From Diadema setosum (lineage: Eukaryota > Echinodermata > Echinoidea > Diadematoida > Diadematidae), in assembly GCF_964275005.1 (NCBI RefSeq), contig NC_092693.1:25721173-25785172 (forward strand): 64,000 bases of DNA, read 5' to 3'. The position numbers were made by a program, and so were the translations under genes. Below, piece after piece: positions 47,631-60,210 of this stretch; within the stretch, counting starts at the first letter, position 1, and every line of letters starts with the position of its first letter. The notes below the pieces were generated by a model, which was not told where the DNA came from, did no database searches, and saw only the letters and a program-made list of their open reading frames with translations.

Positions 47631-47776
47631 CGTGCGCGTACGCGCGCGTTGAAATATTTGTATCCTCAAATCGAGCTCAAAATTTTTTTGCACACGTTTC
47701 AGACCATTTGGAGCATTTTTTGAAAAATTGAAAAAATCGGACGGACGCGTACGCGCGCGCACATATACGCACGCAC
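47631..47776. repeat. Alternating purine-pyrimidine tracts (Z-DNA-prone), copy 1
   Basis: 19 bases at 47631-47649 and 32 consecutive bases at 47745-47776 alternate strictly between purine and pyrimidine, mostly CG and CA steps. The equivalent places in the second block (about 49491-49509 and 49605-49626) are kept, the latter broken by one change. Z-DNA formation is general knowledge of such tracts, not shown. Confidence 0.8.
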
Positions 47777-50405
47777 AGCTCATATGCAATGAAAATTTCC
47801 CGTTTTTTCACTTTGATCGGATGTCTGAAATGTCAAGGAATATTTCTACCAAGTTTCAAGTCAATCCCACTCAAAATGACGTCATACGGGCCCGTCAAAG
47901 TTGAAATTCCGCGCGCGCGTCAATGGCGATATACAGTACAACAATGCCAAAAAACCGCCAATTTTAAATCCGATTTTACTCGTCAGGATGGACGGTGACC
48001 CCCCATTTTCTTTACATATTCTGAAAGCTGATGAGTTGTACATGTCATTTCATGGGTTGGCAATGCTGGAAAAATGATGAAAAGATATCAAATTTCTTAA
48101 TAAATCAAAACAAGTAAATTTTCAAAATGACGTCATCAAATTTCAAGTTTACTCGAGCGTATCTCACTTATCCTTAGTCAATTTTCACCCAGATTTCAGT
48201 ATGCTGTAGCTTATTCAATACTCTATCAGTTATGTAATAACACAATTTTGATTGAATGACAGCATGACCTCATAAAAATGAATTGAAAGTAACCTTGTCG
48301 AATTTGACCAGTTTACGTGTTATCTCTATGGGAGTGCAGTTTTTCTGGAAATGAAAATTGACATGACTATCTTTTTCGAGCACTAGCTCACTTATGCTTC
48401 GGTGAATTTCTCCCAGATTTTAATATGTTGTAGCTGAGACCTTGGGCTATCGTTAATGTGCATTTTGTTTTTTCATACGATGTCGGGATCACGTCAATAA
48501 ACGTGGTTGAAATTAAAGCTTATATTCGTTGTATTGAAATATTTCTTTCTTTCTGCAACTTTCTTTGCAATAACTCAAGAAAAACATACCCTATCAACAC
48601 CATATTTTGTACATGCTTAGTTCATGTCACGTTCATTATTTCATAAAATAACAACTACTTGATCAGATGCCATCTTGGTTATGTAAAGTAGGGTCAAAGG
48701 TCATAAATGTTTCATCCTGTATCTTGGTGAATACATCTCCTATCTTTCCCATATTTTGCACACGTAAAGACCATGTGACAAGGATCATATCACAAAATAA
48801 CCACTTTTTGCTCAGATGACATCTTGTCTTTGCAAAGTGGGGTCAAAGGTCATATGTACTTCTTTCTTTATCGTCATTATGACGTGTTATCTCTATGGGA
48901 GGGATTTTTTCTAGATGTGAAAATTGACATGATTGTCTTTATCGAGCACTAGCTCACTCACCCTTCGATGAATTTCTCCCAGATTTTAACATGTTGTAGC
49001 TGAGACTTTGCGCTATCGTAATGTGTCCTCCGTTTTTTCATACGACGCCAAAAGCACGTCGAAAAACTCGGCTTAAGTAATCAAAGCTTAGCTTCATTAG
49101 GTGATCCGAGTATCCTCTCGGATCACCTTCTGTATCTGTACGGATTCTTTGTTAGGTGATCCGAGCATCCTCTCGGATCACCTTCTGTTTCTGTACGGAT
49201 TCTTTCTTCTTTTTATTTCTCCCCAAAAGTTGTGCATCGATTAGCTCCGAAAGTCTCCTTCCTATCAATTTCAAACTTATACCATACATGTATCGTCTCC
49301 CAAAGACGGCAATCGAACTAAAATCAAAGTGATCAGTCGACCGTGACGTCACTATGACGTCATTATATGAAAACACATTCTCAATAATATCTCATTATTG
49401 GAATGGAATTTTTCAATGAAATTTACGTCACATATATTTCAAGTCAAGCGCATTCTACTCATATTCTCAAAATTCATCTATACCTTAAAACGCGCGCGTA
49501 CGCGCGCGTCGAAATATTTGTATGCTCAAATCGAGCTCAAATTTTTTTTGCACACGTTTCAGACCATTTGGAGCATTTTTTGAAAAATTGAAAAAATTGG
49601 ACGGACGCGTACGCGCGCGCACATATTCGCACGCACAGCTCATATGCAATGGAAATTTCCCGTTTTTTTACATTTATCGGATGCCTAAAATGTCAAGAAA
49701 TATTTCTACCAAGTTTCAAGTCAATCCGACTCAATATGACGTCATACGGGCCCGTCAAAGTTGAAATTACGCGCGCGCGTCAATGGCGATATACAGTGCA
49801 ACAATGCCAAAAAACTGCCAATTTTAAATCCGATTTTACTCGTCAGGATGGACGGTGACCCCCCATTTTCTTTACATATTCTGAAAGCTGATGAGTTGTA
49901 GATGTTATTTCATGGGTTGGCGATGCTGGCAAAATGATTAAAAGATATCAAATTTCTTAATAAAGTAAAAAAAGTAAATTTTCAAAATGACGTCATCAAA
50001 TTTCAAGTTCATTCGAGTGTATCTCACTTATCCTTGGCCAATTTACACCTAGATTTCAGTATGTTGTAGCTTATTAAATTATCTTTCATTAAAATAATAA
50101 CAACATTTTGATTGGATGACGGCATCACCTCGTAAAAATGGATTGAAAGTAATATTGTCAAATTTGACCAGTTTACGTGTTATCTCTATGGGAGAGCAGT
50201 TTTTCTGGCAGTGAAAATTGACATGACTCTCTTTTTCGAGCACTAGCTCACTTATGCTTCGGTGAATTTCTCCCAGATTTTAGTATGTTGTAGCTGAGAC
50301 TTTGGGCTATCGTAAGTGTGCCCTCCATTTTTTCATACGATGTCGGCATCAAGTCGAAAAACTTCGTTGAAAATGGCACGAGGCTTCGATGCAGCGTCAT
50401 TTTGC

Positions 50406-50971
50406 TTAAAGGGAAGGTAAACCCAAAGAGCAATGTGGATTGAGTGAAAGCAGCAACATTAGTAGAACACATCAGTGAAAGTTTGAGAAAAATCGGACAA
50501 TCGATGCAAAAGTTATGAATTTTTAAAGTTTTGGTGTTGGAACCGCTGGATGAGGAGACTACTAGAGGATATGACGTATGAGTGGACAACAATACAAAGA
50601 AAATATAAAGGATATTCAACAGAAATTCACTTTTCTAGAATTATGAAAGAGCAGTGGACCAACCGCTTTCAGAAAGCAGGGGGAATAATTGCTACCCTTA
50701 ACATATGTCAATATCAAGTTGATGGAATTTGTAATTTTCATGAAGAATGGATTTTTGTAGTATTTTCTTTATATTTTCTTGATATTGTAGTCCACTCATA
50801 CGTCATAACCTCTAGTAGTCTCCTCATCCAGTGGTTCCAACACCAAAATTTTAAAAATGCATAACTTTTGCATCGATTTTCCGATTTTCTTCAAACTTTC
50901 ACTGATGTGTTCTACTAATGTTGCTGCTTTCACTCAATCCACATTGTTCTTGGGGTTTATCTTCCCTTTAA
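50406..50971. mobile_element. TTAA-flanked fold-back element, 566 bp
   Basis: Left TTAAAGGGAAGGTAAACCC and right (reverse complement) TTAAAGGGAAGATAAACCC. The arms stay matched for about 190 bases ('gtggattgagtgaaagcagc', 'ggtgttggaaccgctggatg'), with a diverged centre of about 180 bases. Frames of 123 and 104 codons are palindrome read-outs. A diverged copy lies at 32903-33235. Confidence 0.85.
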
Positions 50972-50989
50972 TACACAGGGCCTATGGAG

Positions 50990-51062
50990 AATGAAATAGG
51001 TCATTGCGTAGCGCATCCGACTCGTAATCCTAAGGTCCCTGGTTCGAGGCTCACTCCTGCCA
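50990..51062 (+). tRNA. tRNA-like sequence (Thr-CGU-like), degenerate; SINE head or pseudogene
   Basis: 'tagcgcatccgactcgtaat' followed by 'ggtccctggttcgaggctc' has box A/anticodon and box B spacing of a tRNA. The putative loop CTCGTAA would give anticodon CGT. The 3' anticodon stem (TCCTA) does not pair well with TCCGA and the T stem is poor, so a functional tRNA is unlikely. A T-run follows at 51067, as for Pol III termination. Confidence 0.4.
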
Positions 51063-51744
51063 ATATTTTTTTTTCAATTTTTTTAAACACTTTTTTCTTC
51101 TTTTTCTTTAGTTAATCTTAATCTCCCTTTCCTTACTTTATCTTTGTCTGATTTTTTTATGCTTCTCCTTCAAATTTCTATAAAATAACATAATTTTTTC
51201 TTTATTTTTCTTTCTTTCTACTACTTTCTGTGCAATAGATGAACAACAACAATGGCTATCAATCCCATATTTTGCACATGTCTAGTACATGTCACGTACA
51301 TTATTTCATAAAATAACAACTACTTGATCGGACACCATCTTGGGTATGTAAATTAGGGTCAAAGGTCATAAATGTTTCATCCTGTATCTTGGTGAATACA
51401 TCTCCTATCTTTCCCATATTTTGCACACTTAAAGACCATGTTACAAGAATCATTTCATAAAATAATCACTTTTTGCTTAGACGCCATCTTAGGTGTGCAA
51501 AGTGAGGTCAAAGGTCAAATATACTTAATTCTGTATTTCCGTTAGTGTATACGGAATTCGGTACCAAAGATGGCAGGTCTCACTCTCTTTTCTAAATGAG
51601 AATCCAAACATCACACGGCCAATGTCCCGTCAACACAGATGGAACCTGTATGGTCATGAATATTTGGATCAGGACTCAAATCATTGATTTTCGAAGAGAT
51701 CGGATCACCTAATTTGTCAGTCTTGACAAATTCCGAGTCTAGTT

Positions 51745-52213
51745 CACTGTGCTTTTGTTGACTATAAGAAAGCCTTTGACCTTGTAGATAGGTCTAGGTC
51801 AACTTAATTGATATCATCATGGATCAATGGGAAAATCATTAATGTTGTTTATATTAATGTATAAGAATGCAAAATCCTGTGTAAAACTCGGTAATAACTT
51901 GTCTGAGTTTTTTGTTTGTAACATCGGAGTACGCCAAGGAGAAAATTTATCTCCCCTTTTGTTTGCACTTTATCTTAATGATTTTGAATATTTTGTTAGT
52001 AGACATTATAAAGGGCTAGATATGTGCTCCTCTGCAATAAGGGAGCATTTAAGTGATGAGGATGTTGAGGTCTTTTTGCGTCTGTTTGTATTATTTTACG
52101 CTGATGACACTGTAATATTTGCTGAGTCTGCTGAGGAGCTCCAGTGTGCTTTATCAGCCTGTTCACCAATACTGTGATTTATGGAAACTCACTGTAAACA
52201 CGAGTAAAACCAA

Positions 52214-52248
<35 letters not shown>

Positions 52249-53575
52249 CCAGAGGTCGTGTTCGTAGGTTTCCTCAGTTTATGTTTGGGGAAAGTTCTCT
52301 TGACGTTGTATATGATTACACTTACCTTGGGGTTATTTTCTATTATAATGGCTCTTTCAATAAAGCAATGAAAAAACAGATTAATCAAGCACGTATAAGA
52401 GCTATGTTCCATTTGAAAAGCAAAGCCAGGAAACTATCCTTGCCAGTCGATGTGCAATGTGAGCTGTTTGATGTCCTTGTTGCTCCAATTTTACTGTATG
52501 GAAGTGAGGTTTGGGGTCATGAAAATTTAGAATGTATTGGAATGTTTTATAAGAAATTTCTTAAGAGTCTTTTAGGTTTGAAGCGTGGAACAGCTAACTG
52601 TATGGCGTTTGGTGAGCTCGGGAGGGTAGGCCTGACTTACAACATTGAGAAGCGCATGGTGAACTTTTGGCTTAGATTAAATGGAAATGTAAATGGGAGA
52701 TCGAAACTGTCTTGTATTATTTATAACCTTTTATGTCAATTGCACGATAAAGAAATCTTTAGGTCAAAGTGGATAGTAAAAGTGAAAGATATTCTCGACA
52801 AATGCGGTATGTCTAATATTGGTCTGATCGAGCCATTTCACTCAATCTAAAATGGGTTGAATCAGCCGTCAGTCTTCGTTTAAATGATATTGGTCAGCAG
52901 AATTGGTGTGCGGAAGTAAATAGAAACCGCCTTTGCACTAACTATAGGATATTTAAAGAAAGCTACATTTTTGAGGAATTGTTTGATTAAACTTGATTAT
53001 TTGGAATGGTTAGCGTTATGTAGATTTAGATGTGGAAATCATAGATTACCTGTTAGTGATCTTGAGAGGGACGTTATCTCCCTAATCAGAAGTTAAATCC
53101 TGCACCTTGTGTAAAATGAATGATCCAGGTGACGAGTTTCATTTTTTGTTTAAATGTCCGTTCTTTGAAACAGATATCGGAAAGTTTTAATTAAGACCTA
53201 TTATGCTCGCCGATCGAATGTCTTGAAAATGATTTTTAATTCTAAGAACATAAGAGTTTTAAAGAAATTGTCACGTTTCTGTCAGATCATAATGGCCAGA
53301 TTTTGATGTCTCGTCATTACTTTCCTTTTACATTGTATATATTGTAAGATACTACTGCCACTGTTTGCCATTAAGTACCGATTGTTTCACTTATTCGATC
53401 GTTTTTATGTTAACTGTCGTTGTTTGCCTTATGAAGTTCATGATATGTACATATGCTTTTTGTATTACATCTTTATTTATGGCTTTGTTTTGCCATAAAA
53501 CATTTACCTGTTTGTTATTCTTCCATGCCCCCTGGCGGGGCCGTTCAAGAATAAAATTCATTGTCATTGTCATAA
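51745..53575 (+). pseudogene. Second non-LTR retrotransposon reverse transcriptase remnant (5' truncated)
   Basis: AFVDYKKAFDLVDR (motif A) lies at 51752-51793. A shifted frame 51827-52177 has NIGVRQGENLSPLLFALYL (motif B) and LFYADDTVIFAES (motif C with an intact YADD box). The next frame (52119-52850) has VNTSKTKV, a run of eleven or so Phe from a T homopolymer, FSRGRVRR and a long post-RT region (LPVDVQCELFDVLVAPIL, EKRMVNFWLRLN). Remnants continue to about 53300, and a 3' tail with 'ttgtcattgtcat' repeats ends near 53600. It is a different lineage from the LINE at 23.9 kb; exact clade not assigned. Confidence 0.85.
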
Positions 53576-53599
53576 ATTGTCATATTGACAATGACAATG

Positions 53600-53920
53600 A
53601 CGATGTATTGACGGTGTATTGACGGTGTATACACCGCAGTCGACTGTACGCTGTGGTTGCGTTTCAAGAGATCAACTCAGGGTGTTCCTTCTGGCGTTCC
53701 ATAGGTAGGGGATTTGCAAGTGAACACAAGATGACAAAACCAACGTCACGTAGGCCTACACCAATTTGCACTGTGTGATCTGTGTAGAAAGTTGGAAAGT
53801 GCTGTGTGGTGTTGCATATAGCGCAGAGGAAACACGTCGTAGGCCTACACGTTTTGTTTTTGAAAGCCTGCTGTGCATTCCGACGCGACGGACTACACAC
53901 GCTGGGCATGATTTGGATCC
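53600..53920. other. Short intergenic stretch, no gene seen
   Basis: 'ttgacggtgta' is duplicated at about 53608-53632. The remaining frames overlap on opposite strands without recognised motifs. Confidence 0.35.
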
Positions 53921-56900
53921 AGGACAACTCGCCCTCGAGACAAGTCACCCCGGAGACAGCTCGCCCTCGATTTTCGAGGGCGAGTTGTCTTGGGTCCGAG
54001 GGCGAGTTGTCTCAAGTGGCGAAGGAATATACCCCAAATGATCGATTTAATTTCAGACAAAATAAAAGCTGCTTCAAAATAATTTTGCATTTATCTGCCT
54101 AAGTTAAATATCAGAATGTACACAGTTTCTATTTTCTCCGATTAAAATCATTGTTAAGATGAAAATTATGGCATTCTGAATCGCATTTTCCCAGCACTGA
54201 GATCGCAAGAATTGCCGAATCGTGCATGTCCGATCTGAGCTCGCCTCCTGATTCCCATCGGCAAACTGCAGTAAATTTTTTGACTTTGAATGCACCTCTG
54301 AGACTTCATTTATGAATCAGGTTTGTCTTATTGATTAATGATGCTAGATAGTAGGTTAAATTCGATTAATATTTCACTGTCTTTGTTTATTCAGCAGAAG
54401 AAGAAGCAGAGTCGATCTCGCCCTCGCCCCTTTTTCTCCGGCTAGCGCGGAGTGCATTGTGTGGGCTGCATTATGGCCCCGATCTGAGCTCGCCCCTTGA
54501 TTCTCATCGGCAAACTGCAGTAAATTTTTCGACTTTGAATGCACCTCTTAGACTTTATTTATGATTCAGGTTTGTATTATTGATTAATGATGCTATATAG
54601 TAGGTTGAATTCGATTAATATTTTACTTTCTTTTTTTATTCAGCAGTAGAGTCAATCTCGCCCTCGCCCCTTTTTCTCCGGCTAGCGCGTCGTGCATTGT
54701 GGGCTGCACTGTGTTCCCGTTATGCCAGAGCTGAGCGTCGCTCGGCCGAAACTCCGGGGTAAACTTCTCTGGCCTCCCGTTGGCTTTCCATTACCGGCCG
54801 GGTTTAACTAATGGGTTAATGGATTTAATGCGTCGCTATTTTTTTGATGATGAACTTGACTTATGAAATATTTCTCCCCTGTGAGTGGCCGTGGGTGAAC
54901 ATAGCCCTAATCTAACCTGTGCAATTTAGTACAACTTCACAAGTCTTTTGATGGCCATGGCATAAGTTAGACCTAGATCAAGGTACCAGGGTAAAATCAC
55001 GGTAAAGTCTGAGTGACTTAAAATTTTACTAAAAATACTAACGGTACCGGTAGTCCAAACAGTTAGATCTAGATTTCTAGATTCTAGTAAAATTACTGCT
55101 TCCTGGGCGTCATGCGTCATCATGAGTATATGACATAGGAAATTCAGGTAGGCCTGTCGGCCTGTCGGCCTACCACAACTTTATACGGCCACGGTCATAG
55201 TCTGGACTAAAACTGTTAGTCTGGATCTGGATATGGATGTGGATGTGAGTACAGTGGAGGACCGACCTTTCGGTATAAAGCACCAGCTGAGAGAGGGCGC
55301 ATGGTTTTTAGTCGTAATGGAGATGGCTTTTCTCGAGTTTTGCTTTAATTTAAAGACTTCTGGTGATGTACTACTGACAACTTCAGTGGGAAACTGATCG
55401 ATGAGTTGTTTTCACACACACACACACACACACAAATTTTAGTTGCTCTGTTTTACAATGTCTTACTCAATACACTTTGTATGATTTGTAACGTATTTCT
55501 CTACAGTTAATTGTCTACATTACAATCTTTGAATTTCTTGGCTGTGATGTTTCGCTTTGGTCTTTTTTTTGAGAGACAATTTTTCAGCCATGAATTGTAC
55601 GTACGTAGCCATGAATTGTAGAAATCTATTGTGTGAAAATTGTAGCAAATTTGAGCAATGAGAACTTATTTTTTCATATTTTTACAAATTGCTGAGAAAA
55701 AAAAAAGACCGATCCACGCCTGTGTTATACTGCATGAAGGTCATTTAAGTGTTCAGTGTTCATATTTCAATGCTTGTTCAATTTCTAAAGATATAAGCAA
55801 AAACATAATATTTTGGCTTATGTCATTGTTTGAGTGTCACAGCTTGGATATCAACTCTAGTTATCATAAATCTCACATTCATTCTTCTGTGTTTACAAAT
55901 ATGAGAATGGATCCAAACACTGTGCGCACATTCAAGGTCAAACTGTACAGATAATTTTTTGATGAAAAATATCATATCTTCCAAAGTACCAGCTCTAATT
56001 TCATAAAACTTTGTAATAATGGCCACTATATGTCTGTTACCTGTTCCTGAAAGTTTCACCTCTTCACTCTTTGGCATAAGTGAAATATGATAAAATATGT
56101 AAAAGTGGTTTTATTTGAATTCAAAATAATGCCTACAAAATTGATCATCCATTTCGAGAAGTGAAAATATGACATTTATTCATATTTTGTGATATGTCAT
56201 GGCTATGTGCTGGTAATGAATGAAAGGGATATTTATCAGGAATATCTAACAGCAATATCAGATGAAAAAACATTCTTTCTTTTTAATGAATTTTTCCAAT
56301 ATAGATATATTAGTCATTTCAATGTAATTCGACACCCCTAATTAAACGCTAATTTATGCACAGTTTAATGCAAAATTTTGACTCTTTCTTTACATGAAAT
56401 GAAAATTTGAACAGTCAGCAACAACATAAAGCCCAAAAAAAAAGCATTTTCACCAAGTTTTTTCATTTTCCCCCTGTGACACAATTGCATACCCTGATTG
56501 TGCTAGGCCCTTGTGCTATTGACCGGTAGGCATATAATAAATGTCAGGACAAATGTAATTCAGCGATATGATATCCATTTGTAAACTGCCCTCTGCCTGC
56601 ATGGTCCGTGGAATACTGTAAGTTATGTAATTGAGTTGGGGGACAAATTTTATGAAGTTATTTGTGTTTAGACCTCCATATATAATTTCCTAAATAGCCT
56701 ACCAGCATTTTTAATATAGGCAGTGTATACTGACAAGCGTGTGTTTTATTCTTGCAGCCAAACACCGATATTGATATGTTGGGCTTCGTAAGTGGTTAAA
56801 TAAGGCTGTATAAGTAAGGGAATTAGGCTCAGATCACACACACACACACACCCAACGTTTGTTTTTACTCACAGTTTACACTCTTTATTGAACATACTTT

Positions 56901-58859
56901 CCTATTTCACTGTTGGCCAATGACTGCATACATGCACATCATACTGACCTATTTGCCATTATGTTTCATGAATCGCTCCCCCGGTTGGCTCTAGTGCTTT
57001 TCAGTTCTAAGCAACGAATACAGTGCCCACTTAGAGGACAAATCCGGGCCAGGATTGTTATGATTTAACAGTAAAGAGGAAAAATTTTACCTACAGAATG
57101 GTGCAAAAATTATGAAAATTGGATGAGAAATAAGGGAGATATGACATTTTGAAATTTCATGTGTTTTTTTTTTTTCAGAAAATAAAATTTCTCGACCTGT
57201 TCTTATGGATATTTAAATGAGTGAGGTGATGATGTCATCCCCTCACAATTTGTTATATATTATTATACATGAAATTTGATTTTTTTTTTTTTTGGCTGAT
57301 ACAGGTAAACCCATATCCCTGTATGAAAATATGTCAGAATAGCAGGTAAGCTTTACCGGTACTGTCTTTAAATATCTGAAAGATGAGATTTTTTGTTGTT
57401 GTCATTTCTGTAAATGAATTGTGAAAATTGTGAGGGAATGACATCATTAACTCCCTCATTTGAATATTCATAAGAACTGGTCAATAAATGTTTTCCAGAA
57501 ATATGTGTAATTCCAAAATGTTATATCTCTTTCATTAGGTAGGTATCCATAGGTAAGTCAGCCTGCAGTATTTTCTTCACAACACGAGTATTTCAGCCGA
57601 CGTTCTACAGTCGTACAGTCAACGATATATTTTAATTACCAATCAAACTTTAGGGTGCATGGCAACATGTGGCTTACCCACCCATAGGTCTACATCATAA
57701 ACCAAATGTTACTTTATATTATATTGTAGTGTTATAAACATACTGTTATAGTGAATAGTATTAGTTTGCATAGCCTAGTAGGCTACTAACAGTTACAGTT
57801 TGAGTTAGGGCCTATTTAGCCTCTACTTTCTATTTAAAAAAAAAAAAAAAAAAAATCAATCGAAATTAGGGTTATGCTCACCACTCAGTGGGAGACATGT
57901 AATTAGGAGTCGAGTTCATCTCAAAACGATAACAAATTCAACTTCAAATCGTGAAGACAGCGACACATGAAACCCCGCCAGCAGTGGAAAGCCAGCGGGC
58001 AGCGGGAGGCCAGAGAGGCGAGAGGTTTACCCCGGAGTCGCCCCCGCGCGACGCTCAGCTCTGCCTCTGGGTATAATGCAGCGGGCATGCAGCAACCGAA
58101 CCCACAATGCACGCCGCGCTAGCCGGAGAAAAAGGGGCGAGGGCGAGATCGACTCTACTTCTTCTTCTGCTGAAAAAACAAAGAAAGTGAAATATTAATC
58201 GAATTCAACCTACTATATAGCATCATTAATCAATGATACAAACCTGAATCATAAATGAAGTCTAAGAGGTGCATTCAAAGTCGAAAAATTTACTGCAGTT
58301 TGCCGATGAGAATCAAGGGGCGAGCTCAGATCGGGCCATAATGCAGCCCCCCCACTCCGCGCTAGCCGGAGAAAAATGGGCGAGGGCGAGATCGACTCTG
58401 CTTCTTCTTCTGCTGAATAAACAAAGAAAGTGAAATATTAATCGAATTTAACCTACTATCTAGCATCATTAATCAATAATACAAACCTGAGGTGCATTCA
58501 AAGTCAAAAAATTTAACTGCAGTTTGCCGATGGGAATCAGGAGGCCGGGCATGGACGATTCGGCAATTCTTGCGATCTCAGGGCTGGGAAAATGCGATTA
58601 CAGAATGCCATAATTTTCATCTTAAAAATGATTTTAATCAGAGAAAATAGAAACTGTGTGCATTCTGATATTTAACTTAGGCAGACAAATGCAAAATTAT
58701 TTTAAAGCAGCTTTTATTTTGTCTGAAATTAAATCAATCATTTGGGGTATATTCCTTCGCCACTTGAGACAACTCGCCCTCGGACCCAAGACAACTCGCC
58801 CTCGAAAATCGAGGGCGAGCTGTCTTCGGGGTGACTTGTCTCGAGGGCGAGTTGTCTGG
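53921..58859. mobile_element. Large inverted-repeat (fold-back-type) element, 4.9 kb with ~886 bp arms
   Basis: The left arm 53921-54806 and right arm 57972-58859 are inverted copies that stay close over their whole length; the outer 150 bases differ at only a handful of positions. Each arm starts with a cluster of 'gagggcgagttgtc' words arranged as a small hairpin around 'tcgattttcga', and holds a tandem duplication of about 243 bases ('ctcgcccctttttctccggc' at about 54420 and 54660). The 3.2 kb centre has no recognised gene. The flanks share CCAG/CTGG-like bases but no clear target duplication was seen. Confidence 0.85.
54807..57971. other. Central region between the large inverted arms, no gene recognised
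   Basis: Contains CA tracts (55413-55434, 56837-56852), AT-rich DNA and a poly-A run (57836-57855). The longest frames (about 98 codons at 55658-55954) show no motifs. A short open stretch after an ATG at about 55239 (VSTVEDRPFG) is unremarkable. Confidence 0.45.
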
Positions 58860-60210
58860 CGCCCCATGATTTCATCCCCCGTCCTACGTACTTAAATGTG
58901 ATCTGGTCTCAAGCGGAAACATGTTCGACAGAAGTGATGACAGTACTGAGGGTAAATTTCACCGAAATATGGCGTAGCATCTAGATTCTAGAGTTCTTCG
59001 TGTTCTTAGGCCTTCCTGTTTAGGTCCTCCCCTACAATTAGAACTAACTCCAGATAAAAAAGTAGCTGTAACCACCAACGGTAACGTTAGGCTAAAGTTT
59101 TAACGTTAACAATAACAAGTAGATCTAGATCTATGCCGTTCTAAACGTTAGTTATTTACTCTAGTCCCTCCGGCCGATCCAACACTCACCAACAGTGTAT
59201 TTTACACCTGACCTATTTACCTAACAAATAGGCATTATTAGGCCCTACTAGCAAGAAACAGTTAACAGTAAATTTATGGCTAACGTATGGTTGAGGGGTC
59301 TAGATATCGCGCACGAAAATTTGAAATGCTCTTATAATAGAAGTTATTCCATAATCGTACCTGAATTTCTCAATGAATATCACGAAAATGCAGAAAAATC
59401 ACCTCCCAGAATCTCCTGATGATACGATGACGGAGTAGTGCGCTGTCGCCGTTTGTATGTCGGACTTTTTTTTATGCGTTCACCTTCTCGGGGTATGTAA
59501 AGATCGCGCAGCTGCCCTATGTAGTTTCATGCGTGAAAGTGTCTGCCCCTCTCTGCGGCTCTAGCGTGCTTCGGCTTTCGTAGAATATTATCAACGATCG
59601 ATCGAACAAATTACGAATTCTATCGGCTACGATCATACGAACGAGACAAGCGAGACGACACGTCTAGGCTACAACATCCTTAAAAAAGGTTTTAAGCTAA
59701 GGTAGGTAAATTATAACGTAAAAAATTGGAAATTTAGTGAAAAATTTGTTCCAAAAAATTGGAAATTTAGTGAAAAATTTGTTTGAAATCAAAATTTCTT
59801 ACCTGCTTTCTTCTCATGTTTAGCGGTTGTCAGGTATTTCTATTCCATGGGCGTATCGGCAAATTTTGCGCTTAGTCCTACGCGTAATGTTGCTTGCTAT
59901 ACGCAGTTACGCTATGCGCGATCATTAAGTCCCTGCGCGAGACCTAGTACCCTTACTATACATTGTAGTGTTACACTATTGATCCTGGCAAGACAAGAGT
60001 TCCATATGTCATTTAAGTCTAAATTTACTCAGTTAGGCCTACCCCTCATCTGCTCATAAAACTGAAAAAAAGTGATAGGCCTAACGTTACGTATTAACCA
60101 TTAACGCTAGAAGTCTATATTTAGGCTAAGTAAACAATAAAATGATTAAATTTTGGTGGCTTTAGGGTTAACGTTAGGCTAGGGTTATTAGGTCTAGAGC
60201 TAGAGCTGTA
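58860..60210. other. Moderately CpG-containing DNA, possible promoter, no gene assigned
   Basis: 59440-59660 has more CG dinucleotides than most of the window ('cgatcgatcg', 'gcgagacgacacg'). On the - strand 'attcaggtacga' at about 59360 could be a first-exon donor. A 38-base direct repeat ('ttggaaatttagtgaaaaat') lies at 59726-59790. Evidence for transcription is weak. Confidence 0.3.

Larger units (their letters stand above)
47271..51710. mobile_element. TIR-bounded composite repeat element of 4.4 kb, internally duplicated
   Basis: Left end AGGTGATCCGAG and right end CGGATCACCT are inverted and both bordered by AATT (47267-47270, 51711-51714). Block 1 (47271-49098) is repeated as block 2 from 49099/49154 with a constant offset of about 1860 bases over more than 1 kb. 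A 55-base head segment is doubled at 49099-49153/49154. Block 2 is interrupted by a TTAA element (50406-50971) and a tRNA-like segment. Frames on both strands are short and shared by the duplicates. No transposase or replication gene was recognised. Confidence 0.65.

Noticed and set aside
50248..50864. 123- and 104-codon opposing frames as genes
   Set aside because: They lie in a palindromic TTAA element and mirror each other.
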